From positions 110,982 through 174,981 of the forward strand of contig NZ_FXTO01000005.1 of assembly GCF_900182725.1 (NCBI RefSeq): 64,000 nt of DNA, in the 5' to 3' direction. Positions 8,300 through 16,658 of this stretch are shown in pieces. Below the pieces are notes generated by a model, which was given only the letters and a program-made list of their open reading frames with translations, ran no database searches and had not been told where the DNA came from. The position numbers and the translations under genes are program-made. This DNA is from Thalassovita litoralis. Lineage in GTDB: Bacteria > Pseudomonadota > Alphaproteobacteria > Rhodobacterales > Rhodobacteraceae. Every line of letters begins with the position of its first letter. The first letter of the stretch is position 1.

Positions 8300-9169
8300 A
8301 TGACCAATCCAATCGTTAAATCATTCTGGGATCAGGCCACCGGAAACTGGCAATATGTGTTCCATGACCCCGATACGATGAAGGGCGCCATTGTCGACCC
8401 CGTGCTGGATTTCGACCCACTGGCCGGTGCCACCTCGACCACGAATGCCCAACGGTTGTTGGACTATGCGCAGGAAACCGGGATTGATCTGGTCTGGATT
8501 CTGGACACCCACCCCCATGCCGATCACTTTTCTGCCGCGCCTTGGCTAAAGGCCCAAACCGGCGCGCCCACCGCGATTGGCGAAAAGGTGACAGGCGTTC
8601 AGAAGCTATGGCAGGGCATTTACAACCTGCCTGCGGATTTCGCGCTTGATGGCAGCCAATGGGATCGTCTGTTCGCGGATGGCGACAGTTTCATGGTGGG
8701 CAATGTTCCGGTCACGGTCATGTTTTCGCCGGGGCATACGCTGGCGTCCATCACCTATGTCGCGGGCGATGCGGCCTTTGTGCATGATACGCTGATGATG
8801 CCCGACAGCGGCAGTTCCCGCGCGGATTTTCCCGGCGGCAGTTCGGCGGCATTGTATAACAGCATTGCCGCGATCCTGTCCCTGCCGGATGACACGCGGG
8901 TGTTCGTCGGTCACGATTATGCCCCCAACCGCGAGGCGCAATGTATGGCTACCGTGGCCGACCACCGCGCGGCGAATATCCATTGGAAATCCGCCCCGTC
9001 AGAAGCCGAATACCGCGCCGTGCGGGATGCCCGCGATGCCACCTTGCCGTTGCCGAAACTGATGCTGGCCGCGCTTCAGGTGAACATTCGCGGCGGTCGC
9101 CTGCCAGACCCCGAGGACAACGGCCGGTCCTATCTGAAGCTGCCGCTGAACTACTTTGAAAGCCGCTGA
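8300..9169 (+). CDS. Metallo-beta-lactamase-fold hydrolase, persulfide dioxygenase-like
   Basis: This 289-residue protein has the MBL metal motif THPHADHFSA and later metal-binding histidines (SPGHTLASITY, VHDTLMMPDSGSSRADFPGG, VFVGHDY). The pattern is that of ETHE1/Blh-type persulfide dioxygenases, which oxidise glutathione persulfide to sulfite with one iron. I chose the ATG at 8300 because AGGA lies about eight bases upstream; an ATG at 8279 is less well placed. It lies 44 bases after dps and is probably co-transcribed, which suggests handling of reactive sulfur together with peroxide. A glyoxalase II-like hydrolase is the main alternative. Confidence 0.75.
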   Translation: MTNPIVKSFWDQATGNWQYVFHDPDTMKGAIVDPVLDFDPLAGATSTTNAQRLLDYAQETGIDLVWILDTHPHADHFSAAPWLKAQTGAPTAIGEKVTGVQKLWQGIYNLPADFALDGSQWDRLFADGDSFMVGNVPVTVMFSPGHTLASITYVAGDAAFVHDTLMMPDSGSSRADFPGGSSAALYNSIAAILSLPDDTRVFVGHDYAPNREAQCMATVADHRAANIHWKSAPSEAEYRAVRDARDATLPLPKLMLAALQVNIRGGRLPDPEDNGRSYLKLPLNYFESR

Positions 9170-9189
9170 AGCAAGGGGGCGATAGAAAC

Positions 9190-9216
9190 GGGACGGGGCG
9201 TTTGCGGCCCTGTCCC
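9190..9216. terminator. Hairpin between convergent genes
   Basis: A 10-bp GC-rich stem (GGGACGGGGC / GCCCTGTCCC, one G-T wobble) lies between the ends of the metallohydrolase and the leftward TRAP permease. It lacks a T-run, so termination strength is uncertain. Confidence 0.4.
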
Positions 9217-9224
9217 GCGTCAGT

Positions 9225-11018
9225 TCATATCAGCGCAGGCCCGAACAGCAGTCCCAGTCCCAGCACTGCCAACCCAACCCGCAACGCGATGCCCATCCGG
9301 CCGATCAGCGCAAAGGACAGCGCGGCCAATCCCACGGCCAGCACTGCAAAGGCGATCAATGCGCCAATGGGGTCTGTCGGCAGGCGGATCAGTGCTGGCC
9401 ATGTGATCATGCCCAGCGGGATCAGATACAGCCCAACCCCCAGCGCCATCGCGGTGACGGCAACCTTGATCCAGTTTTCTTCGACCATGCCGGACGCAAT
9501 GAAAACCGCGCCGCAGACCGGCGGGGTGATGGTGGACAGCAGCGCAAACCAGAACACGAACAGATGCGCCTGCAACGGGTCCAGCCCCAGTTTCATCAGC
9601 GCCGGACCGGCCACCGAAACGCAGATCACATAGGCGGCGGTGGTTGGCACCTCCATGCCCAAAATCAGGCAGGCCAGCGCCGTCAACAGCAGCGATGCCC
9701 ACAGCGTCCCCCCTGATCCTTCCAGAATGACCGAGGTGATTTTTACCCCCAGCCCGGTTGACCCCAGCACCCCAATAATGATTGACGCACACAGGATAAT
9801 CGCCGCAATCATCGCCACCTGCCGGGACGCGGTCAGCAACGCCTGCGCGACACGAGTGGCGGTTTTTGCCGGATCAAAGCGCAAATCCCCATCAATCAGC
9901 AGCAACAGTGCCCCCGCCAGAATGGCCAGACTGGCGGCATATTGCGGGGTATAGCCAAAGGCGAACATGCCCAGCATCAACACCGTGAACGGCACCAGAA
10001 AAAAACCCGAGGTCACAGCCACATCCCGCGCGGCGGGGCGGTCGGCGGCATCCAGCCCTTGCAGGTCGAACCGGGTGGCATAGGCATTGATCCCCACCCA
10101 AACGGCCCAGAAATACAGGATCGCAGGCAGCAGCGCCGCCCCCATGATCTGCGTGTAAGGTGTGCCGGTCAGCTCCACCATCACAAAGGCCCCGGCCCCC
10201 ATCAGCGGCGGCATGATCTGTCCGCCGGAACTGGCCACGGCTTCAACCCCGGCAGCCAACCGTTTGGGATAACCCAGTCGCGTCATTGCGGGCAGCGTAA
10301 TCGCCCCGGTCGAGGCCACGTTGGCACTGGCCGATCCCGAAATAGACCCGAACAAGGCCGAAGACAGCACAGATACCTTTGCCGCGCCGCCCTTGAGCCG
10401 CCCGGCGGCAGCGGCGGCCACGTTCATGAACCCCTGCCCCGCCTCGCCCGCGTTCAGTACCGCGCCAAAGATCACGAAAATTGAAACGACGCCCACGGAA
10501 ACAGCGGTCAGACTGCCCCAGATGCCGCCCTCGGCGATGGTCATGTTGCCAAGGAACGATCGCAGCGGAACGCCGGAATGGCCGAATTCCCCCGGTATCC
10601 GATCCCCGAAAAATGCGTATAGCAGGGCCAGCACCGCAACCAGCGGCAAGGGCCAGCCAATAGCGCGCCGGGCTGCCTCGATCACCACGGCCAGCAGGGT
10701 GAAACCCACCGCGACCTGAAAGTTATTTTCCAAAAAACCGTATTGATCGCCCAGCATGTCGGCATTCCACGCCACCCAACAGGCGGCGGCCACACCCAAC
10801 ACGGTCAGCACCGCACCGGATGCCAGCCGCACCGGGCCGGTGACGCCGAACAGGAACACCCACGGCAGGATCAGCGCCAAATGCAGCGGGCGGCTGACCA
10901 GATTGGGAACCAAACCCGAAAAAATCAACCCGATATGGAACGCCACCACCCCAAGGCCCAGCACCAGCCACAGCCCCCGCAGCCACGGGTTGCCCGGTAA
11001 ATCCTGTTGTCCGCTCAT
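9225..11018 (-). CDS. TAXI-type TRAP transporter, fused permease
   Basis: This 597-residue membrane protein carries the small and large TRAP permease parts in one chain, as usual for TAXI-family systems. It has many hydrophobic segments and the DctM-like core with FGSISGSASANVASTGAITLP spread over two helices, GQIMPPLMGAGAFVMVE, and GMEVPTTAAYVICVSVAGPAL. It should import a small organic acid or related compound with a sodium gradient, using the receptor encoded just upstream (11092-12051). The ATG at 11018 has AAAGG upstream; the longer reading of 609 residues lacks this. Its operon position after RutF-, RibB- and amidase-like genes suggests it imports the substrate, or an intermediate, of that pathway. 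Confidence 0.88.
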   Translation of the reverse strand: MSGQQDLPGNPWLRGLWLVLGLGVVAFHIGLIFSGLVPNLVSRPLHLALILPWVFLFGVTGPVRLASGAVLTVLGVAAACWVAWNADMLGDQYGFLENNFQVAVGFTLLAVVIEAARRAIGWPLPLVAVLALLYAFFGDRIPGEFGHSGVPLRSFLGNMTIAEGGIWGSLTAVSVGVVSIFVIFGAVLNAGEAGQGFMNVAAAAAGRLKGGAAKVSVLSSALFGSISGSASANVASTGAITLPAMTRLGYPKRLAAGVEAVASSGGQIMPPLMGAGAFVMVELTGTPYTQIMGAALLPAILYFWAVWVGINAYATRFDLQGLDAADRPAARDVAVTSGFFLVPFTVLMLGMFAFGYTPQYAASLAILAGALLLLIDGDLRFDPAKTATRVAQALLTASRQVAMIAAIILCASIIIGVLGSTGLGVKITSVILEGSGGTLWASLLLTALACLILGMEVPTTAAYVICVSVAGPALMKLGLDPLQAHLFVFWFALLSTITPPVCGAVFIASGMVEENWIKVAVTAMALGVGLYLIPLGMITWPALIRLPTDPIGALIAFAVLAVGLAALSFALIGRMGIALRVGLAVLGLGLLFGPALI

Positions 11019-11041
11019 TCCGGTATACCTTTCTGACACAA

Positions 11042-11066
11042 AGGCCGGGCGCAATCGGCCCGGCCT
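11042..11066 (-). other. Intercistronic hairpin between TAXI receptor and permease genes
   Basis: A perfect 9-bp stem (AGGCCGGGC / GCCCGGCCT) with a seven-base loop follows the receptor gene. It probably lowers permease output relative to the binding protein, by partial termination or 3'-end protection. Confidence 0.55.
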
Positions 11067-11091
11067 GTTTCACTTGCGCAATGTGCTTGCG

Positions 11092-12051
11092 TTACATCTG
11101 GCTGTCAGTCAGCGCAATGCCTGCCTCTTGGTAATACCGGATGGCACCGGGGTGCAGCTTGCCGGTGATGTTGCCTAGCATTGCCGCGTCAACACCACCC
11201 CACCATGCGGCGCCTTCGGCCATCGCGGCCTTATTTTCCCAAAAGGTTTTGGTCAGTTGATAGGCGGTTTCGTCATCCATTTTGGTGGTTGTATAAGCCA
11301 CCACCGGCAAAGAGGTCGTGACGATATCCTGATCCTGCCCGGCATAGGTGCCTGCGGGGATCACCAGACGGGTGCGTTTGGTTTGGGCAACCTGATCGTC
11401 GTTCAGCGACAGCACCGTAACCCCGGTCGATGCGGCTGCTTCGACCACATTCGGCGCGGGCCATGATCCGGCGGTTACGAACCCGTCAATCTGGCCGTTT
11501 TTCAGCGCGGCCACCGCGTTGGACAGTTCGGCATCGGCGATTTTCACTTTGCCTTCCAGCCCGAACAGGCCCAGATATTTTTCACCTTCACGCGCCCCAA
11601 AGCTGCCTTTGCCCAGCAGGATGGTTTTGCCTTCCATTCCGGCGAAATCCTTGGCGCCGCTGTCCGCGGACATCACGAAATGCATGGTCAGCGATGGGAT
11701 TGGGAACAATGCCCGGATTTCTGCAAAGGCGGGATCGCCCTTGCCCTCGAACATGGCTTTGCCTGCTTGCGCCAGCCCGACAAGGCTGGGCGGCGTGGTG
11801 AACACGTAATCACCGCCACGGGCGCGCACTTCCATCACGTTTTGAACGGACCCCTGCCCTTCTTCGACGGTGACGATGATATTGCCACCGGACCCGGCTT
11901 TCATGCCTTCGGCAATCTGAACGCCCATCTGGTAATAGGATGTCCCGGCCTTGGCCGATTTATAGGTCACGCGCGTTTCCGCCCATGCCGGGGCAGATAC
12001 CATAACACCAGCCGCCACCGCGCCAGTGATCCATTTCATTGCATTGAACAT
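11092..12051 (-). CDS. TAXI-family TRAP solute receptor
   Basis: This 319-residue periplasmic binding protein has a signal peptide ending near VSAPAWAET and the TAXI signature TYKSAKAGTSYYQMGVQIAEGM with VTVEEGQGSVQNV. TAXI receptors deliver ligands such as carboxylates to a fused TRAP permease, here the next gene. The ATG at 12051 is favoured over an in-frame GTG at 12057, because AAAGGGG is placed six bases before the ATG and touches the GTG. A small hairpin (TCGGGC / GCCCGA, 12071-12088) lies just upstream of the ribosome-binding site. The ligand is unknown. Confidence 0.9.
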   Translation of the reverse strand: MFNAMKWITGAVAAGVMVSAPAWAETRVTYKSAKAGTSYYQMGVQIAEGMKAGSGGNIIVTVEEGQGSVQNVMEVRARGGDYVFTTPPSLVGLAQAGKAMFEGKGDPAFAEIRALFPIPSLTMHFVMSADSGAKDFAGMEGKTILLGKGSFGAREGEKYLGLFGLEGKVKIADAELSNAVAALKNGQIDGFVTAGSWPAPNVVEAAASTGVTVLSLNDDQVAQTKRTRLVIPAGTYAGQDQDIVTTSLPVVAYTTTKMDDETAYQLTKTFWENKAAMAEGAAWWGGVDAAMLGNITGKLHPGAIRYYQEAGIALTDSQM

Positions 12052-12161
12052 TTGCACCCCCTTTAATGGTTCGGGCCAGAAAGCCCGACATTTGCCACAG
12101 GGTCAATCGGTCAACGTCGCTGCAATGCAGCAAATGGGGTGTCCGGTTCTGGTTGGTCCCT

Positions 12162-12767
12162 TTACCAAAAGGCATCCGGGCCAGTCAGGGCGCGGACCTG
12201 TGACATGTCGACAGTGGCAAGACCCAACCGCCGGGCCAAGGCCTGTGCCGTTGGGGTGTCAGCGACTTCGCCCCGGTCATCAAGGATGGCGCAGATCGTT
12301 GCGGCGCATTGCCCGCCCGAAGCCGCCAGAAGCCGGATCGCGGTTTCGGCCACACCGTTCTGATCGCCATCCGAAACCTGCGGGAAAATATGGCCGGGGG
12401 TGATGACGTCACCTTTGCCCCCTGTCGCGGCGATGCGAATGGTGCGGGCGCGGTCCTCGGTGGAAATGCCGGTGGTGGTGCCTTTGGCCGCTTCGATCGA
12501 ACGGGTGTAAAGCGGCGCACCCGGACGCCCCGAACGCGGCTGAAGGTCCAGCCCCAGTTCGGCAGCGCGTTTATGGGTCATCACCAACCCCACCAGCCCG
12601 CGTGCGTGGGTTGCCATCAGGTTGATCTGGTCGGGGGTCGTTTCTTCGGCGGCGCACAGCATAACCGGGCCGCCGCGCGTTCCTGTCACGACAACGGGGC
12701 GGCCAAGCCCCAGTTCGGTCAGCACATCGCTTAGCGTTGGGCGGGGGATGACTGCGTCAAGCTGCAT
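12162..12767 (-). CDS. RibB-like protein with degenerate active site
   Basis: This 201-residue protein has the overall frame of 3,4-dihydroxy-2-butanone 4-phosphate synthase, which feeds riboflavin synthesis: TRSIEAAKGTTTGISTEDR at 88-106, PGHIFP at 124-129, and AETAIRL at 140-146. Two elements needed in the family are missing. The acidic loop (DDExRExEGD in the Escherichia coli enzyme) is replaced by VTGTRGGPV at about 27-35. The metal-binding His of GHTEA is Val in NGVAETA. It probably does not perform the normal reaction. It starts four bases after the flavin reductase, within the same operon, so a role tied to flavin chemistry, or a different lyase reaction, is likely. I leave the symbol empty because normal RibB activity is doubtful. 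Confidence 0.75.
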   Translation of the reverse strand: MQLDAVIPRPTLSDVLTELGLGRPVVVTGTRGGPVMLCAAEETTPDQINLMATHARGLVGLVMTHKRAAELGLDLQPRSGRPGAPLYTRSIEAAKGTTTGISTEDRARTIRIAATGGKGDVITPGHIFPQVSDGDQNGVAETAIRLLAASGGQCAATICAILDDRGEVADTPTAQALARRLGLATVDMSQVRALTGPDAFW

Positions 12768-12771
12768 GGGT

Positions 12772-13281
12772 TCAGGCCTGTAGTTCGTGAAATTGGCGGG
12801 CGAAATACACCAGTCCGGGGGTGCCTTGGGTGCGGGTGATGTCGATGATTTCGCAAAACAGGACCTCGTGCGAGCCAACGACATTGCGGGATGTCACCTT
12901 GCAATCAAAGGACGCGACGGACCCGCCCAAGACTGGCGCACCCGATGGGCCTTCGGTCCAGTCGGCGGTGGCAAAGCGGTCTTCCATCGGGGTTTTGCCG
13001 CCAAACAACATGGCAAGCCCTTTGTGATCGGGGCCAACGGTGTTCACGCAAATCGCATCGTTTTGCAGGAACGCCGGGGCCGCGGATGACCCACGGTTGA
13101 CGCAGACCAGCAAGGTCGGGGGTTCCGCCGTTACCGAACACACAGCCGAGGCCGTCAGCCCCGCACGTCCGCCGGGGCCATCTGTCGTGACGATGTTCAC
13201 CGCCCCCGAAAGCACGGCCATACCTTCCTTGAAATCCTCGGGGGATACATGGGTCAGGGGTTCCAGTTCGCTTGCGATCAT
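12772..13281 (-). CDS. NADH:flavin reductase, RutF-like
   Basis: This 169-residue protein matches RutF along its length (GAVNIVTTDGPGGRAGLTAS, AVCSVTAEPPTLLVCVNRG, LFGGKTPMEDRF, SFDCKV). RutF supplies reduced FMN to the monooxygenase RutA. The ATG at 13281 has AAAGG eight bases upstream; a longer reading would add an unrelated N-terminus. The gene lies between an amidase and the RibB-like gene in a leftward operon. The window's two RutA paralogues are encoded elsewhere, at 19252 and 22873. A second, more divergent flavin reductase at 21724 sits in the operon of the second RutA, so this one may serve the first. Confidence 0.88.
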   Translation of the reverse strand: MIASELEPLTHVSPEDFKEGMAVLSGAVNIVTTDGPGGRAGLTASAVCSVTAEPPTLLVCVNRGSSAAPAFLQNDAICVNTVGPDHKGLAMLFGGKTPMEDRFATADWTEGPSGAPVLGGSVASFDCKVTSRNVVGSHEVLFCEIIDITRTQGTPGLVYFARQFHELQA

Positions 13282-13371
13282 TTCACATACCTTTGTTAGA
13301 CTTTTGTTCAGACTACCGCCCCAGCGGTCCCGGCCCGAGTGAATTAACCCGCACAGGGGCATGAGTTTTTC

Positions 13372-14661
13372 CTATTCCGAGGCAGCAAATAACGGCCCGG
13401 CCAAGGCACCAATGGCGATGGCGGTGCGATCGGTGTAGCGGCGGGTGATGACGGAAATTCCCAGCGGCATTCCATTCGGGCCGCTAAAACCGGGCACGGA
13501 AACGACAGGGACGCTTAGCAAGGTCCACAACGAATTCATTGACGGATCACCCGTCCATTCCAGCCCGACTGGGGCTTCGGACGTGGCCGAGGGTGCGATG
13601 ATTGCATCATAATCAGACAGGATGTCATCCATCAGGGCGCGGCAGGTGTCCGCGATTTTATACGCCTCGCGTGCGGATTGCGGGGTGATCTGCCGTCGGT
13701 TTTCCACCATCGACAAAAATTCAGAATGCAGCGTATCGGGCTGATTGCGTGCCTCGTTCAAAAACGCGGCGCGGCCTTCGCGGGCCAGAATGATGTCATG
13801 GCTTTCGTCGATCCGGGTAAACAGGTCAGGCAGGTGCAGTTCACTGACCGTTGCCCCGGCGGTTTGCAGTGCTGCGGCGGCCTTGGCCAGCGCATCGCGC
13901 ATCGGCGGTTCGACCCGGTCCCATGCCGGGGGGTGGACATAGGCGATTTTCAATCCGGCAAGGGTGTCTGGCTGGGGCGCATCGTCCAGATCGAACACAT
14001 CAGCCAACAGCGTGAAATCCTCGGCGGTGCGGGCATACAGGCCTAGTGTATCGCAGGTCAGGGAATAGACTTTCAGCCCTTCGCGGCTGATGACGTTCCA
14101 TGTGGGTTTCCAGCCCCAGATCCCGTTATAACTGGCGGGCCGGATTGTCGATCCGCCGGTTTGCGTGCCCAGCCCGATAGCCGCCATGCCCGCCGCCACC
14201 GCAGCAGCCGACCCGGACGACGATCCGCCGGGTGTGCGGGTTGGATCGTGCGGGTTCGTGGTTTTCCCGCCGCGCCCGGTGGCGGCAAATTCGGTGGTGA
14301 CTGTCTTGCCAAGGATCACTGCCCCGGCGGCGCGCAGCGTATCCACGGGGGCGGCATCTACCCCGGTCATCACGCCAGTATAACGGACATTGTTATGTCC
14401 GGTCGGCATGTCACGGGTGGCAATCATGTCCTTTACCACCACCGTGACACCCGCAAGCGGCCCCTTGTTGTCTGCCGCGTCCAATTCCTGCGCCCGCGCC
14501 CGGACCAAGGCTGGATCAAGGTGAACAAACGCCTGAACTTGCGGCTCCATCACGTCGATCCGGTCTAATGTGGCCTGCACCACGTCGCTGACGCTGCGGT
14601 GCCCCGTTGCAATATCGGCGGCCACCACGCGGGCGGTCAGCCGGGTATCCATGTCTTTCAT
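13372..14661 (-). CDS. Amidase-signature family hydrolase (first of three)
   Basis: This 429-residue protein has the Ser-cisSer-Lys triad of amidase-signature enzymes: Lys77 in VVVKDMI, cis-Ser147 in TPGGSSSGS, and nucleophile Ser171 in GTQTGGSTIRP. These enzymes hydrolyse carboxamides to acid and ammonia or amine. The ATG at 14661 has a strong AGGAGG six bases upstream. It resembles the amidase at 20404-21675 more than the one at 16659 (shared DMPT, TRTPGGSSSGS and TQTGGSTIRPAS). It probably acts on an amide formed by the RutA-type ring-opening step. Substrate specificity is not visible. Confidence 0.88.
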   Translation of the reverse strand: MKDMDTRLTARVVAADIATGHRSVSDVVQATLDRIDVMEPQVQAFVHLDPALVRARAQELDAADNKGPLAGVTVVVKDMIATRDMPTGHNNVRYTGVMTGVDAAPVDTLRAAGAVILGKTVTTEFAATGRGGKTTNPHDPTRTPGGSSSGSAAAVAAGMAAIGLGTQTGGSTIRPASYNGIWGWKPTWNVISREGLKVYSLTCDTLGLYARTAEDFTLLADVFDLDDAPQPDTLAGLKIAYVHPPAWDRVEPPMRDALAKAAAALQTAGATVSELHLPDLFTRIDESHDIILAREGRAAFLNEARNQPDTLHSEFLSMVENRRQITPQSAREAYKIADTCRALMDDILSDYDAIIAPSATSEAPVGLEWTGDPSMNSLWTLLSVPVVSVPGFSGPNGMPLGISVITRRYTDRTAIAIGALAGPLFAASE

Positions 14662-14755
14662 ACGAACCTCCTGTCCATCGGCATCAGGAAACCACGGCAC
14701 CAGCGAAAGCGGCAGGGCATGTTTCTCTGCTCCGGGATGAGAAATATTCAACCGC

Positions 14756-15682
14756 TCAGGCCGCGACGGCGATGGGTGCGGTGCGGACGTTTTCAAACAG
14801 CCAATCCTTGAATTTCTGAAGCATCTGCCGCGATTTGGAATTGTAGGGGCTTTGCAGGTAATAGGGCACTCTGGCCGGGAAGGTTTCTGCCACCGGGACC
14901 AGACGACCATCTTCCAGCGCCTTCTGGATCAGTAGCGACCGCCCCAGCAGCACCCCGACGCCCGACAACGCGGCCTCGACCGCCTGACTGGACTGGTTAA
15001 AGCGTAACCCGTGGCCCACGTCGCGGCGGATGGCACCGTATTCCCCGATGTAGCGCGCCCAATCGGGGTAATCGCCCTCGTACCCCGAAGGGGCGCGGTC
15101 CACATGGATCAGCGGCGCACGACGCAGGGTTTCGGCACGATCCCCATCATACCGCGCCAACAATTCCGGCGCACAGACGGGAACCGATGCTTCCTCGACC
15201 AGCGGTTCCGAATGTAGGCCAGACACGCCTTCGGCCCAGGGGCAAATGCGAATGTCGGTGTCCTGACTTTCGGCATCCCGGCGGTTCAAAAAGGTGCGCA
15301 GCGACAAATCAACATCAGGTTCACAGGCAAGGAAATGCCCCAGACGCGGCACCAGCCAAAGTGATGCCAGCGACGCGGGCGCAGATACCGCCAACCGCAG
15401 ATGCGAGTCATCCCGAACCGCGCCCAGTGATGCAACCGCTTCGTCTATCAGATCCAGCGCCTGACTGACCCGCGTCATGTTCGCCACCGCGTCCGGGGTT
15501 GGGTAGATGCGCGAATTTTTACGCACGAATAATTCGACCTGAAGGAATTCCTCCAGCAGCCTGATCTGATGGCTAACCGCTGTGGGTGTCACGCATAATT
15601 CATCCGCCGCACGAGCAACCGAGGTGTTCCGGGCGACGGCTTCGAAGGCGCGAATGGCATTCAGTGGGACGCGTTTGCGCAT
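14756..15682 (-). CDS. LysR-family transcriptional regulator, GcvA-like
   Basis: This 308-residue regulator has an N-terminal winged helix (NAIRAFEAVARNTSVARAAD, then LCVTPTAVSHQIRLLEEFL) and a LysR effector domain of the GcvA type (LRLAVSAPASLASLWLVPRL, PLIHVDRA, GVGVLLGRSLL). It is the first gene of a leftward unit followed by amidase, flavin reductase, RibB-like, TAXI receptor and permease genes. It may sense the imported compound and act on these genes. AAAGGA and a second AGGA lie upstream of the ATG. Two of the GntR-type operators (15765 and 15847) lie upstream, so it is probably itself under the cluster's GntR protein. Confidence 0.88.
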   Translation of the reverse strand: MRKRVPLNAIRAFEAVARNTSVARAADELCVTPTAVSHQIRLLEEFLQVELFVRKNSRIYPTPDAVANMTRVSQALDLIDEAVASLGAVRDDSHLRLAVSAPASLASLWLVPRLGHFLACEPDVDLSLRTFLNRRDAESQDTDIRICPWAEGVSGLHSEPLVEEASVPVCAPELLARYDGDRAETLRRAPLIHVDRAPSGYEGDYPDWARYIGEYGAIRRDVGHGLRFNQSSQAVEAALSGVGVLLGRSLLIQKALEDGRLVPVAETFPARVPYYLQSPYNSKSRQMLQKFKDWLFENVRTAPIAVAA

Positions 15683-15764
15683 GGTCCTGTCCTTTGCTTT
15701 CTGTCGCCTCCCTTTGAGTATGGCAGCATGGGCAGGACCACGTGGTCAATCTGTCAGGGTAATT

Positions 15765-15780
15765 ATAAGACCGTACTTAT
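15765..15780. promoter_or_regulatory. Cluster operator site A (ATAAGACCGTACTTAT)
   Basis: This 16-mer matches the shared palindrome ATAAGTnCGnACTTAT at all defined positions except one. Its outer arms ATAAG/CTTAT are perfectly complementary. It is about 85 bases upstream of the LysR gene start, a position where a repressor could block the leftward operon. Confidence 0.65.
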
Positions 15781-15846
15781 GCAAAAAATTTTGACCGTGC
15801 TCAGATATGTTAAAAACTTCAGCACAGATGCAGCTTTGCGCATAAA

Positions 15847-15862
15847 ATATGTACGGACTTAA
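15847..15862. promoter_or_regulatory. Cluster operator site B (ATATGTACGGACTTAA)
   Basis: This is a second copy of the palindrome, 82 bases from site A, with two mismatches to the consensus. It overlaps the stop codon of the isochorismatase-like gene. Paired sites upstream of one operon would allow cooperative binding. Confidence 0.55.
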
Positions 15863-16602
15863 ACTATGGGCGCGACCTTGGCGGGCGACGCGGCGATTCC
15901 CGCAGACGCGGCAGGCAGGTCCGAATCCTGATTGATGACGCGCAGCGCGGCCGCCTCGTCGATGACATCGCAAATCTTGAACTGCATGTCGAACAAGGCG
16001 GCGGCGTGGCTCATCTCGATCCGGTCAAACACCGCTTCGGAGACGACTTGCATTTTATAGCCCATCGCCTCGCCATCGACACAGGTGGCCCGCACACAGC
16101 CCGAGGTGGAATTGCCCATAACGATCAGCCCGTCAACGCCCATCGCTTGCAGGATCAGGTGCAGATTGGTGAAAGCGAAGCACGAAGGTGTTTGTTTTTC
16201 AACCAGAATATCACCATCCTGCATTGGCGTTGCCGGGGAAAGGTCTGACCGGGGGTCGCTGGCGGCAAACACGCCGGACTGTGCGTGTTTCAGCCCGGTA
16301 TAGCCGTGGAAAATATGTTTCGAGAAAATCACCGGCATCCCGGCTGTGCGGGCGGCGGACAGCAACCGCTGTTGCACCGGGATCGCGGCATAGGCGTGCG
16401 GCCCACAGGCACCGGGGTAACGATCCCGCTGTTCATGGATCGGCACATTGTCCCCGATTGCGGTAATCTGCATGTCGATTGACAGCAGCGCGTTCACCTT
16501 GCCCGGTCCATGTGGCGCACGCAGGTTGCCCCCGGCCAAAACACGCTTGTCATCATCGCTCAGAAATCTGTCCCATACGTTCGTCATGTGCTTTCCCATC
16601 AT
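15859..16602 (-). CDS. Isochorismatase-fold cysteine hydrolase (amidohydrolase)
   Basis: This 247-residue protein has the Asp-Lys-Cys triad of the isochorismatase-like amidohydrolases: Asp43 in SIDMQ, Lys136 in VEKQTPSCF, and Cys169 in STSGCVRAT. RutB, maleamate amidases and N-carbamoylsarcosine amidase share this triad and cleave amide or ureido bonds. It lies between the amidase at 16659 and the LysR-led operon. The start is uncertain: ATG codons at 16602, 16599 and 16587 are all in frame, and the upstream sequence is occupied by operator site C. A hydrolytic step after ring opening is the likely role. True isochorismate hydrolysis is unlikely in this context. Confidence 0.85.
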   Translation of the reverse strand: MMGKHMTNVWDRFLSDDDKRVLAGGNLRAPHGPGKVNALLSIDMQITAIGDNVPIHEQRDRYPGACGPHAYAAIPVQQRLLSAARTAGMPVIFSKHIFHGYTGLKHAQSGVFAASDPRSDLSPATPMQDGDILVEKQTPSCFAFTNLHLILQAMGVDGLIVMGNSTSGCVRATCVDGEAMGYKMQVVSEAVFDRIEMSHAAALFDMQFKICDVIDEAAALRVINQDSDLPAASAGIAASPAKVAPIV

Positions 16603-16604
16603 TC

Positions 16605-16620
16605 ACAAGTCCGAACTTAT
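16605..16620. promoter_or_regulatory. Cluster operator site C (ACAAGTCCGAACTTAT)
   Basis: This copy of the palindrome, with one mismatch, lies two bases upstream of the isochorismatase-like start codon. A TAGAAT-like -10 sequence on the minus strand lies at its outer edge, so binding would block RNA polymerase or the first part of the message. Confidence 0.65.
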
Positions 16621-16626
16621 TCTAGA

Positions 16627-16646
16627 CGCGCCCGCCACCGGGCGCG
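16627..16646 (-). terminator. GC-rich hairpin after amidase gene
   Basis: A perfect 8-bp stem (CGCGCCCG / CGGGCGCG) with a four-base loop lies between the amidase stop and operator site C. There is no long T-run. It may partly insulate the isochorismatase-like gene from upstream transcription. Confidence 0.45.
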
Positions 16647-16658
16647 CCTGAGATTTAT

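Noticed and set aside
12060..13300. FMN riboswitch in front of the RibB-like gene
   Set aside because: The gene starts four bases after the flavin reductase, so there is no leader to hold one, and no conserved RFN-like fold was visible upstream of the operon.
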